Of a DNA stretch of 64,000 bases, positions 8,788 to 16,713 are shown in pieces. Made by a program: the position numbers and the translations under genes. Numbering within the stretch: the stretch's first letter is position 1; every line of letters starts with the position of its first letter. The stretch comes from Lewinellaceae bacterium. Its GTDB lineage: Bacteria > Bacteroidota > Bacteroidia > Chitinophagales > Saprospiraceae. The stretch is from contig JACJYL010000001.1 in NCBI GenBank assembly GCA_020636105.1, positions 4,154,001 through 4,218,000 of the forward strand, given 5' to 3'. Below the pieces are notes generated by a model that had not been told where the DNA came from, searched no databases, and saw only the letters and a program-made list of their open reading frames with translations.

Positions 8788-9573
8788 ATGAATTTGGATC
8801 TAAAAGGAAAAAATGCCCTGGTCGGAGGAAGTAGCCGGGGAATTGGAAAAGCCAGCGCCATTGAGCTGGCAGCCCTGGGAGCAAATGTTACCCTCGTCTC
8901 CCGATCTCCCGAAATAATGGCTGAAGTACTCAATGAACTGGATCAAAGCCAGGGACAACAACACGATTTTTTGGCGGTCGATTTTTCGGACTATCATGAC
9001 GTGAAGAAACGTGTCAAATCCTACTTATCCAACAAACACATCCATATTTTGGTCAACAATACGGGCGGCCCTCCGGGCGGGCCCATCACCGAAGCTAAAA
9101 TCCAGGAGTTCTTACAGGCCTTTAACAATCATGTGCTCTGCAACCACCTGATTACCAAATATGTGATCAAGGGCATGAAAGCAGACGGTTATGGCCGAAT
9201 CATCAATATCATCTCCACTTCGGTAAAAGCCCCGCTTAGCGGTCTTGGCGTTTCAAACACGATCCGGGGCGCCGTAGCCAACTGGTCCAAAACAATGGCC
9301 AACGAACTGGGCCCCTTCGGTATCACCGTCAACAACGTGTTGCCCGGCGCGACCAATACCGGCCGGTTGCAGGAGATTATCATTGATAAGGCAGCAAAAA
9401 CAGGAGCCAGCGAGCAGGAAATTTCCGGCAAAATGAAATCATCCATCCCCCTGGGCCGATTTGCGGAACCCAAAGAGGTGGCCGCAGCCGTAGCTTTCCT
9501 CGCTTCCCCTGCCGCAGCATATATCAATGGCATCAATCTTCCTGTGGATGGAGGCAGGACGGTTTGTTTGTGA
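8788..9573 (+). CDS. SDR-family oxidoreductase with altered catalytic Tyr/Lys
   Basis: Short-chain dehydrogenase/reductase of 261 residues. The ATG at 8788 is preferred to a TTG two codons earlier. The Rossmann motif is GGSSRGIG near residue 12, NNTGG near residue 90 replaces the usual NNAG, and a C-terminal PVDGGRTV is present. At the usual YxxxK position the sequence reads SNTIR (GLGVSNTIRGAV), so the classical Tyr and Lys are replaced; this SN-R pattern occurs in a recognised SDR subgroup annotated as 3-oxoacyl-ACP-reductase-like. The substrate is unknown. It is not obviously in an operon with the aldo/keto reductase 140 bases downstream. Confidence 0.85.
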   Translation: MNLDLKGKNALVGGSSRGIGKASAIELAALGANVTLVSRSPEIMAEVLNELDQSQGQQHDFLAVDFSDYHDVKKRVKSYLSNKHIHILVNNTGGPPGGPITEAKIQEFLQAFNNHVLCNHLITKYVIKGMKADGYGRIINIISTSVKAPLSGLGVSNTIRGAVANWSKTMANELGPFGITVNNVLPGATNTGRLQEIIIDKAAKTGASEQEISGKMKSSIPLGRFAEPKEVAAAVAFLASPAAAYINGINLPVDGGRTVCL

Positions 9574-9632
9574 TGCGTTGATATTTTGATGTTGCGATAC
9601 TACGATGTTATGATATTATGATGTGGATTAAG
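9573..9632. repeat. Degenerate GATGTT/GATATT short tandem repeat
   Basis: Just behind the SDR stop the sequence cycles through gatatt, gatgttgcgatac and gatgttatgatattatgatg units. It is low-complexity and non-coding. Confidence 0.45.
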
Positions 9633-9716
9633 GAGACATCTTCGTGCAGAGCCTTAAAGAGGTGCAAAAAGGGGGCTTCTTAAACGGATGTATGAATTTA
9701 ATAAACTTGTACTGCT

Positions 9717-10622
9717 ATGAATTACAATCGCTTAGGGAAATCGGGGATTCTGATCAGTGAAGTGTCGATGGGATGCATGTCTCTCAATATTGATGAACCT
9801 GAAAAAGCCGCAAAGCTCATTCACACGGCAATTGATCTCGGAATCAATTTTTTTGACACCGCAGATCTGTATGATCAAGGCAGGAATGAAGCCCTGGTAG
9901 GCACAGCCATAAATGGTAAAAGGGAAGATGTTGTTATTGCCACGAAAGTGGGAAATCAGTGGAACGAAAAGGGTACCTCCTGGAGTTGGAACCCACGGAA
10001 AGCATATATTCTTTCGGCAGTTGAAGAAAGTTTGAAAAGGTTGAATACGGATTATATCGACCTTTATCAATTACACGGAGGCACCCTCGAAGATCCGATC
10101 GAAGAAATCATCGAAACTTTCGAATTTTTGAAAGAGCAAGGCAAAATCAGGTCATACGGCATATCCTCTATCCGACCCAATGTTATCCGTGAATACATCA
10201 AACGTTCCAATATTGATAGTGTGATGATGCAATACAGTTTGCTGGATCGCAGGCCGGAAGAAGTATGCCTGGATCTACTTGGAAATCATGGCATTTCCGT
10301 GATCACTAGGGGCACGCTGGCAAAAGGATTACTGGCCGGAAAACCCGCCCAACCTTACCTGGACCATTCCACTGACCAGGTCAAGGCTGCCTCAGATGCC
10401 ATTAAGGCTGTTGCCCATAAAATGAACCAACCTGAATGTGCTACCGCATGCCAATATGTTTTGCAATCGCCTGCCGTCGCCTCAGCCGTCATCGGTTTTC
10501 GTACCCTGGAACAACTTTTAGGTTGTATCACTCGCGGCAACAATTTAACAAAGCTGGAAACTGTCGATCTCAAAATTCTTCAGGAAAGTACCTCTGCCTA
10601 TATCTATGAAAGCCATCGCTAA
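9717..10622 (+). CDS. Aldo/keto reductase
   Basis: NADPH-dependent TIM-barrel oxidoreductase of the YdhF/Tas-like group. The catalytic tetrad is visible: Asp and Tyr in FFDTADLYDQGRNE (about residues 43-56), Lys in VVIATKVG (about 75), and His in LYQLHGG (about 115). The nucleotide-binding end has AVIGFRTLEQL near residue 260. The 301-residue length fits. No neighbour indicates a substrate. Confidence 0.88.
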   Translation: MNYNRLGKSGILISEVSMGCMSLNIDEPEKAAKLIHTAIDLGINFFDTADLYDQGRNEALVGTAINGKREDVVIATKVGNQWNEKGTSWSWNPRKAYILSAVEESLKRLNTDYIDLYQLHGGTLEDPIEEIIETFEFLKEQGKIRSYGISSIRPNVIREYIKRSNIDSVMMQYSLLDRRPEEVCLDLLGNHGISVITRGTLAKGLLAGKPAQPYLDHSTDQVKAASDAIKAVAHKMNQPECATACQYVLQSPAVASAVIGFRTLEQLLGCITRGNNLTKLETVDLKILQESTSAYIYESHR

Positions 10623-10710
10623 CCAGTACAGTGAAACAAGCAACCAGCAAGGGTAAGCAGTTTTCCCATATTTTCTGTAACTTTCAGCCAAGATGATAAA
10701 TTGAAAACAA

Positions 10711-12840
10711 ATGTCTAAACCTGATTTTCAAAAAATACCTTTCGATCCAAATATTTTCGAAAATGTAACCCAAACGCCTTCCGCTCCCTGGAAAGCGGCT
10801 GAAGGCATCGAAGTCAAGCCCGTTTATACCGCCGGGGATATTTCGGAGATGGAACATATTGGTTTTGTGGCAGGTGTTCCCCCTTATTTGCGCGGACCTT
10901 ACAGTACGATGTATGCGGTTCGGCCCTGGACCATCCGGCAATATGCGGGGTTTTCCACCGCAGAGGAGAGCAACGCTTTTTACCGCCGCAACCTGGCACA
11001 GGGGCAGAAAGGGTTGTCGGTGGCTTTTGACCTGGCTACGCACCGGGGTTATGATTCCGATCACGAGCGCGTCAAAGGAGATGTCGGAAAAGCCGGCGTA
11101 GCCATCGACAGTGTGGAGGATATGAAAATCCTTTTCGACCAGATTCCGCTCGATAAGATGTCGGTTTCCATGACGATGAACGGGGCTGTGATCCCTATTA
11201 TGGCTTTTTATATCGTTGCGGCAGAAGAGCAGGGAGTGGCCCCGGCGCAATTGAATGGAACCATTCAAAACGATATTCTCAAGGAATTCATGGTGCGCAA
11301 TACCTACATCTACCCGCCGGGACCTTCCATGAAGATCATCGCCGATATTTTTGAATACACGGCTCAAAATATGCCCCGTTTCAATTCCATCAGCATCAGC
11401 GGGTACCATATTCAGGAAGCGGGGGGGACGGCAGATATCGAGCTGGCGTACACCTTGGCGGATGGACTGGAGTACCTGCGCACAGGGATCAGGGCAGGCC
11501 TGGAAATTGATGATTTCGCCCCGCGGTTGTCTTTTTTCTGGGGCATAGGCATGAACCATTTTATGGAAATCGCCAAAATGCGGGCCGGCCGACTGCTGTG
11601 GGCAAAGATCGTAAAGCAATTTGACCCCCAAAATGAAAAATCAATGGCCCTGCGCACCCATTCGCAAACTTCGGGATGGAGCCTCACGGAACAGGATCCT
11701 TACAACAATGTGGCCCGCACCTGTATTGAGGCGCTGGCGGCCACGCTGGGCGGCACCCAATCGCTTCATACGAATGCGCTGGATGAAGCCATAGCCCTTC
11801 CCACTGATTTTTCGGCCAAAATTGCCAGGGACACGCAAATTTTCCTGCAAAAGGAAACCCATATCACCAAAGCCGTTGATCCCTGGGGCGGATCGTATTA
11901 CGTGGAATACCTTACCGATCAACTGGTCAAAAAAGCATGGGCACTCATAGAAGAGGTGGAGGCACTCGGCGGCATGACCAAAGCCATTGAAAAAGGCCTT
12001 CCCAAAATGCGCATCGAGGAAGCCGCCGCGAAAAAGCAAGCCCGCATAGACAGCGGGAAAGATAAAATAGTTGGGGTAAATATATTCCGGATCGAAGAGG
12101 AAGCCGAGATGGATATCCTGGACATTGATAATGCTGCTGTCAGGGAGTCCCAGATCGAAAGGCTGCGCCATTTGAGGAGCGACCGCGATGAAAAAGCGGT
12201 ACAGGCTGCCCTGGAATCCCTTTATCAATGTGCCGTTTCCGGGGAGGGCAACCTGCTCGACAAAGCTGTGGATTGTGCACGCCTCCGGGCTACCCTGGGA
12301 GAAATTTCAGATGCGATGGAGCGCCAATTCGGTCGTTTTGTCGCGACCACGCACGCCATTTCCGGTGTTTATTCAAGTGAAATAAGTATGGATGAATCCT
12401 TCAAAAAAGCCCTCGAACTTTCCGACAAATTTGCCGAAATAGAGGGCCGCCGCCCCAGGATCATGATCGCCAAGCTGGGCCAGGATGGTCACGACCGTGG
12501 CGCCAAAGTTATCGCCACCAGTTTTGCCGATATCGGCTTTGATGTGGATATCGGCCCGCTCTTCCAGACCCCGGCAGAGGCCGCCAGGCAGGCGGCAGAA
12601 AACGATGTACACATCCTCGGCATCTCTTCTCTCGCCGCCGGACACAAATCCCTCGTGCCCGAAACCATTGCGGAGTTGAAAAAACTGGGCCGGGAAGACA
12701 TTCTGATCATCGTAGGCGGGGTCATTCCCCAGCAGGATTACGACTTCCTTTATGATCACGGGGTGGCCGGTATCTTTGGTCCGGGTACAAAAATTCCGGA
12801 AGCCGCAGGTAAGATTTTGGAGGTTTTGATGGGGGCGTGA
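10711..12840 (+). CDS. scpA: Methylmalonyl-CoA mutase, large (catalytic plus B12-binding) subunit
   Basis: Adenosylcobalamin enzyme interconverting succinyl-CoA and (R)-methylmalonyl-CoA in propionate metabolism. The 709-residue protein has the CoA-binding TIM barrel at the N-terminus (RGPYSTMYAVRPWTIRQYAGF near residue 60; catalytic His in SGYHIQEAGG near 230) and a C-terminal cobalamin domain with GQDGHDRGAKV near 590, the DxHxxG base-off motif. The small subunit that is usually encoded just upstream is absent here; an aldo/keto reductase sits in its place. The protein may act as a homodimer or pair with a subunit encoded elsewhere. Its stop lies 60 bases before the first cassette half-site. 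Confidence 0.93.
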   Translation: MSKPDFQKIPFDPNIFENVTQTPSAPWKAAEGIEVKPVYTAGDISEMEHIGFVAGVPPYLRGPYSTMYAVRPWTIRQYAGFSTAEESNAFYRRNLAQGQKGLSVAFDLATHRGYDSDHERVKGDVGKAGVAIDSVEDMKILFDQIPLDKMSVSMTMNGAVIPIMAFYIVAAEEQGVAPAQLNGTIQNDILKEFMVRNTYIYPPGPSMKIIADIFEYTAQNMPRFNSISISGYHIQEAGGTADIELAYTLADGLEYLRTGIRAGLEIDDFAPRLSFFWGIGMNHFMEIAKMRAGRLLWAKIVKQFDPQNEKSMALRTHSQTSGWSLTEQDPYNNVARTCIEALAATLGGTQSLHTNALDEAIALPTDFSAKIARDTQIFLQKETHITKAVDPWGGSYYVEYLTDQLVKKAWALIEEVEALGGMTKAIEKGLPKMRIEEAAAKKQARIDSGKDKIVGVNIFRIEEEAEMDILDIDNAAVRESQIERLRHLRSDRDEKAVQAALESLYQCAVSGEGNLLDKAVDCARLRATLGEISDAMERQFGRFVATTHAISGVYSSEISMDESFKKALELSDKFAEIEGRRPRIMIAKLGQDGHDRGAKVIATSFADIGFDVDIGPLFQTPAEAARQAAENDVHILGISSLAAGHKSLVPETIAELKKLGREDILIIVGGVIPQQDYDFLYDHGVAGIFGPGTKIPEAAGKILEVLMGA

Positions 12841-12899
12841 GAGGTTGTGTGGCTTTTTGAATAAAAACATTCCGTTATAAGGTAATTGGGAGGGGATAT

Positions 12900-12929
12900 G
12901 CGCAATGCTGATATAATACGTTATAGCCC
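12900..12929 (+). repeat. attC-like right half-site preceding cassette 1
   Basis: GCGCAATG, 12 bases, then GTTATAGCCC. It resembles the right half of the complete site at 14074-14209 (GCGCAACG ... ACGTTC). The matching left half is not found between the mutase stop and 12900, so this is either a truncated attC or a non-palindromic entry site. Crossover would be expected after the G at 12920. Confidence 0.55.
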
Positions 12930-12935
12930 ATTAAA

Positions 12936-14072
12936 ATGAAACAACTTGCAACTATATTAATCTTGATTTTGAGTTCGGTTGGTTTATATGCCCAAACGAC
13001 TGATACATTTCTTTTGCACTATCCGATTTCAAAATATGATACAATCGATTATGAAAGAATAATTGAAAAATCGGATAACAATAAGTTGATTCATGTCCGA
13101 GATTATTATGCAAACGGACAGATTCAAATGGATGCCAATTATTCGAATTTTGATAAAAATATAAAAGAAGAACTTCAATGTAATTATCGCACAAACACAA
13201 AACTGGGGAAATATATGGAGTGGTCAAAAAATGGACAATTGATTTATGATGCAAAATACAAAAATGGATTAAGAGACGGATTAGCCGTTTCATGGTATGA
13301 CAGCGGGATTAAAGAATCTGAAAAAAAATGGAATAATGGACAATTAAATGGGATTTGCAAATATTGGAATGATAAGGGAGATTTAGAGTATGAAATAACA
13401 TTCAAGAATGGTATTAATCAATTCCCAGAAACAGCATCGTATAATTACGTAACATATTTGCCAACAGATTATGTAAATGATACTCTTAAAGAATTTCCTT
13501 TGTTAATTTTTCTGCATGGCGGCTCTGCCCGTGGGACAGATACGCTTGATTTATATGATGCTGGACCATTTGACCAAATTTATAGGGGACGTAATTTTCC
13601 ATTCATAGTTGTTTCTCCACAATGTCCTAGACATCTTCGCTGGTCGACTGAAAACTGGTTTGAGAATTTTTATTACGACTTGATAGAAAAATATAGGATT
13701 GATACAAACAGGATTTATTTAACAGGAGAGAGTTTAGGTGGTTCTGGAACTTGGTTTCTTGCATCAAAATATCCTGATAAATTTGCAGCGATTGCGCCAA
13801 TGAGTGGATTTACAAGCCACATGGATTTCATTGATAAAAATATTGATAAATTAACGAATATTCCGATTTGGGCTTTTCACGGAAGAATTGATAATGTCGT
13901 TCCTTTCGAAGAAACAGAAAGGATAATAAAAAAACTGGAAGGGAAAAATGAGTATTTAAAATTCACAGCTGAAACTAATGTTGGACATTGGATTCACTGG
14001 TTGATTTATCCAAATCAAGAATTGTACGATTGGTTTTTGAAATATGATAAAAGACTGAAAAACAAAAATTAA
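12936..14072 (+). CDS. Cassette 1: secreted MORN-repeat plus alpha/beta-hydrolase (esterase) fusion
   Basis: A 378-residue protein with signal peptide MKQLATILILILSSVGLYAQ. Residues about 45-150 hold four MORN_2/YwqK-like repeats (YYANGQIQMDANY, WSKNGQLIYDAKYKNG, WYDSGIKESEKKWNNG, WNDKGDLEYEITFKNG). Residues about 155-375 are an esterase/depolymerase domain with FLHGGSARGTD, nucleophile motif GESLGG near 266, Asp in HGRIDNVVPF and His in VGHWIHW, giving a plausible Ser-Asp-His triad. The substrate is unknown. The ORF begins 15 bases after the R-box crossover and ends 1 base before the L box of its own attC, as a cassette gene should. Confidence 0.85.
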   Translation: MKQLATILILILSSVGLYAQTTDTFLLHYPISKYDTIDYERIIEKSDNNKLIHVRDYYANGQIQMDANYSNFDKNIKEELQCNYRTNTKLGKYMEWSKNGQLIYDAKYKNGLRDGLAVSWYDSGIKESEKKWNNGQLNGICKYWNDKGDLEYEITFKNGINQFPETASYNYVTYLPTDYVNDTLKEFPLLIFLHGGSARGTDTLDLYDAGPFDQIYRGRNFPFIVVSPQCPRHLRWSTENWFENFYYDLIEKYRIDTNRIYLTGESLGGSGTWFLASKYPDKFAAIAPMSGFTSHMDFIDKNIDKLTNIPIWAFHGRIDNVVPFEETERIIKKLEGKNEYLKFTAETNVGHWIHWLIYPNQELYDWFLKYDKRLKNKN

Positions 14073-14073
14073 C

Positions 14074-14209
14074 GGGCTATAACACGCGGTCATAAAACAT
14101 TGCGCGGATAGTTCTATATTTGAACGAAATAACATTTAATCAACGGCTTAGCGGGCTGATAAGTTTGTGTTTCAAATTGCGCAACGTTTCATACCGCAAA
14201 ACGTTCTGC
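14074..14209 (+). repeat. attC-like site of cassette 1 (136 bp)
   Basis: L box GGGCTATAAC (14074-14083), R box GTTCTGC (14203-14209). Left arm 14086-14105 pairs with right arm 14179-14197 over 17 of 19 positions once the extra C at 14091 is looped out. The two mismatches (14094 and 14099) are A opposite C, which become T.G wobbles on the bottom strand. The loop, about 73 bases, contains further weak pairing (TTTGAA/TTCAAA). Length and asymmetry resemble long attC sites of the VCR type. Confidence 0.72.
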
Positions 14210-14230
14210 GAAATTAAAAATATAACAAAA

Positions 14231-15187
14231 TTGAAATTAGCAGTAGGTATTATAGTCTTAACTTTATTGTCAATTGAAGCTCAATGTCAGGTTTTTTCTT
14301 TCTGGGCTTCTCCTTCTATTCCAGAACAATTGAATACTATCACTTCAAATAATGAGATAGATTCGATATATGTTTATTTCACTGGAGGACATAGAGAATA
14401 CGATAGAATTGAAAACAAATTAATAGAAATATTCACTATTGATCGAATTCAAAGAGAAGTAAAACAGGTAAATATGGATTATAATTCATACTCTGGCTAT
14501 TGGACACTTTATAAGTTTAATGAAAACTGGCGTGTTATTGAGTTAAGAAAATATAAAGAAGATACAGTGATATACTCGAAGCAAAGGTTTGCATATAATG
14601 ATAGTGGAGAAGCTCTTGAAGAAAAATGGTTTAGTACTTGGCATAATGAAAAAAAAGAATTGCTGCTGGATCTACATCGAAGATTAATTGTTGAAGATGA
14701 AAGGGTAATTATACGCTCAACTAGTTACAGTTACAAGAATAACAAAGAAAAAATAAGTGATTGTAATGTAATCGATGATCTGAACAAAAAAGGTGTATTA
14801 CGCCTTAGATCTGTATATTGTAATGCATATAGGCAGGTTATTGAATACAATAAACAGGGATTGAAGAAAAAAGAAATAATTTTTAAATTGGATACCCTGA
14901 CCAATAAATTTAGATTAGAATCAAAATCAAGGTATTCTTATTTAGATGACAGCCAAAAGGGATTACAAGCTATTCAAGTATATAAAAGAACTGTTGATGG
15001 CAAAAAAAAAATTAGAAGAAAAGAATTTATCTCTGATACCTTAATACAAAGCCAAGTAATAGAAAATGGAGAAATCACCTTTCATACATTTAAAACATAT
15101 TCTGATGGTTTTCTAATTGAAAGAAAATTTAGGGGACCACTTTTAAATGGATTTTCAACTTATAGATATCATTATGTGAAAAAATAA
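14231..15187 (+). CDS. Cassette 2: hypothetical secreted protein
   Basis: I do not recognise this family. The open frame reaches back to a TTG at 14120, but that stretch is the attC site. A TTG at 14231 gives a convincing signal peptide (LKLAVGIIVLTLLSIEAQCQ) and starts 27 bases after the crossover, so I choose it. The 318-residue product is rich in Lys, Glu and Tyr and in short beta-strand-like segments (RFAYNDSGEALEEKWFST, EYNKQGLKKKEIIFKL), reminiscent of RHS/MORN-like repeat proteins but without a clear repeat. Likely periplasmic or surface-exposed. Confidence 0.65.
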   Translation: MKLAVGIIVLTLLSIEAQCQVFSFWASPSIPEQLNTITSNNEIDSIYVYFTGGHREYDRIENKLIEIFTIDRIQREVKQVNMDYNSYSGYWTLYKFNENWRVIELRKYKEDTVIYSKQRFAYNDSGEALEEKWFSTWHNEKKELLLDLHRRLIVEDERVIIRSTSYSYKNNKEKISDCNVIDDLNKKGVLRLRSVYCNAYRQVIEYNKQGLKKKEIIFKLDTLTNKFRLESKSRYSYLDDSQKGLQAIQVYKRTVDGKKKIRRKEFISDTLIQSQVIENGEITFHTFKTYSDGFLIERKFRGPLLNGFSTYRYHYVKK

Positions 15188-15191
15188 AAAA

Positions 15192-15263
15192 TCGCAGAAC
15201 AAATAAGCCCCAAAGCGAGGCGGAGGCGCAGCCGACGGCCGTAGCTTTTGGGCTATGTTGGAC
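15192..15263 (+). repeat. attC-like site of cassette 2 (72 bp)
   Basis: L box TCGCAGAAC (15192-15200) is complementary to GTTCTGCGA at 14203-14211, the start of the same cassette. R box GTTGGAC (15257-15263) fits GTTRRRY. The stem AAGCCCCAAAGC / GCTTTTGGGCT closes around a GC-rich loop (GGCGCAGCC hairpin). The left arm has extra unpaired A residues between AAC and AGCCC compared with GGGCTATGTT on the right. Confidence 0.68.
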
Positions 15264-15435
15264 GCACCCGCCCTTTCAGCAGGATATTATGGGCATTGAA
15301 AAAGTTGGTTGATTGGGGTAAAGGACCAAATGGGAAAAAGCAACGGCCTGCATTAGCTTGTTTTTATAGGCAACTTTTACATTCGTTCTTTGAAAACCGC
15401 ATTAATAAGGAGTTGTATTTATGGTTTGGGGCTTT

Positions 15436-15786
15436 TCAGGTGTAGCCAGGCATGAAAATGGCCCGAAAGACAACGCTCATCGCTTTGAAAGGAAACAAAA
15501 AACCGGACTTTCGTTTGGGTGCTTGCCATTTCCCTTGTTTGTTTATTCCTCCACCGGGGACAATGGCATGTACATGGGGGTGTAAACTCAGGCTTTGTCC
15601 CCAGGTATGCAGTACCATTGTAGCGCCGGTAGCTGCTCCGAGGTATTTTGGATCGGCGGCGAAGTTTTGTAAAGTCTGCCATGCAGCCCGAAAGAGTAAA
15701 TCGTAGCAAAAATTGGGATTGTAGATACACCAGCTATTGAGCTGTTCAGGAATGGTGAACACGACATGGTAGTAAGTTACGGGCAA
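15436..15786 (-). pseudogene. IS91-family transposase, internal fragment
   Basis: The translation (PVTYYHVVFTIPEQLN ... GATMVLHTWGQSLSLHPHVHAIVPGGG ... SGFLFPFKAMSVVFRAIFM) matches the central part of IS91/IS801-type rolling-circle transposases, including the HPHVH metal-site motif. The N-terminal zinc-finger region, about 95 codons, is missing: the sequence upstream is the truncated recombinase, joined by a deletion near 15787-15795. The frame ends at a stop right after AIFMPGYT, before the catalytic Tyr region. It lies inside cassette 3, opposite to the array direction. Non-functional. Confidence 0.82.
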
Positions 15787-16488
15787 GAGTAAACGTGTTT
15801 ACGCAGCCGGGATCGGTCCAGCGTCATGCGCACGATATACTGTACTCCACGGACAGATATTCCCGGACCATCACTACGATCCCGTCCGGGGATGAGGTAG
15901 TCCTTGGGGCGTTCGTGTTTGAAATACTGGTTGAGGGTCATACGCAGACGTTCCCCATAAGGTAGTACACGTGTAATGCCACCTTTGGAAGTCCGGATGG
16001 TAACGGTTCGCTCGCGGGCATTGAAGTCGCCAAGGCGCAGTCGTCCCACTTCGCTGGCACGCAGGCCAAGACCAAAAAGGAGTTCAATGACCAGACGATG
16101 GCGCAGGCTGCGGGCACTACTGATGAAGTGTCGCATCTCGGTAGTCGTCAGGACCTCTCCGATTTGCTTGCTATGCCGTGGATTAGGGATGCTGACAACC
16201 AGATTCTGACGCCGCAGGACCTCGCGGTAGTAGTACTTTAAAGCGCACACCTGCATGTTTAAGCTGGAAGAAGAATAGGTCTTGCGTTTGAAAGCGAGAT
16301 AGGCCAGGAGTTCTTCCCGCCCAAGATCGTCGGCAGGCCTGTCAAAGTGCTTTTGAAGATCGCGAAGGGCTCTGACGTAACTGACAACTGTGCTTGGCAC
16401 ACAACCAGAAACGGTCAGATGATCGGCGAGTTGGTCTAATGCCTCTTGTAGTTCAGCCCGATGGGCAACTATTGCTTTTTTTTGACAT
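15777..16488 (-). pseudogene. IS91-associated tyrosine recombinase, C-terminally truncated
   Basis: Tyrosine recombinase with an N-terminal SAM-like domain (TVVSYVRALRDLQKHF) and the first part of the catalytic domain: Arg I in GLGLRASEVGRLRLGDF and Lys in TSKGGITRVLPYG. It stops at RSRLRKHVYSCP, so the HxxR, His/Trp and nucleophile Tyr are missing. Coding similarity continues upstream of the GTG at 16400 (VAHRAELQEALDQLADHL), and an ATG at 16488 is one base out of frame across an A8 run. It lacks the extra region between patches that marks IntI, so it is not an integron integrase. Bacteroidota IS91 elements often carry such a gene ahead of the transposase. Confidence 0.78.
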
Positions 16489-16574
16489 GATAAACAGTTT
16501 TAGTGAATTGGAAAGATAGGTCAAAAAGTGTTATCTTGGAGGAGATTTGGAAGAGTTCCCGCGTAAGCGGGTTC

Positions 16575-16652
16575 GTTCAACATAGCGGGATGACGATCAT
16601 ACTCTGCCGCAGGCGCAACACAGAGTACGCAGCATCCGCTCTGGCGTTCTGT
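16575..16652 (+). repeat. attC-like site of cassette 3 (78 bp)
   Basis: L box GTTCAAC (16575-16581, fits RYYYAAC) and R box GTTCTGT (16646-16652). Inner pairing: AGCGGGATG on the left against CATCCGCT on the right leaves one extra left G, and ACTCTG pairs with CAGAGT around a GCAGGCGC loop. Cassette 3 begins GTTGGAC, which matches this L box at 6 of 7 positions. Confidence 0.6.
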
Positions 16653-16713
16653 GCAATTGGTGAAATCTGAATTGAAAAGTTACAAATATTATTACAAATA
16701 GCTTGACTCTAAA

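Noticed and set aside
12900..14105. Cassette 1 as a transposon with terminal inverted repeats
   Set aside because: The flanking complementarity is of the type expected for cassette start and L box, differs from cassette to cassette, and no target duplication or transposase is present.
15248..15445. 65-codon plus-strand ORF at the start of cassette 3
   Set aside because: It begins inside the attC site, resembles no family I know, and overlaps the end of the transposase fragment. A degraded gene is possible but cannot be supported.
15777..16488. Tyrosine recombinase inside the array as the integron integrase
   Set aside because: It lacks the extra segment specific to IntI, is on the opposite strand in mid-array, is truncated before its catalytic Tyr and is fused to IS91 transposase remains, so it belongs to the IS91-type element.
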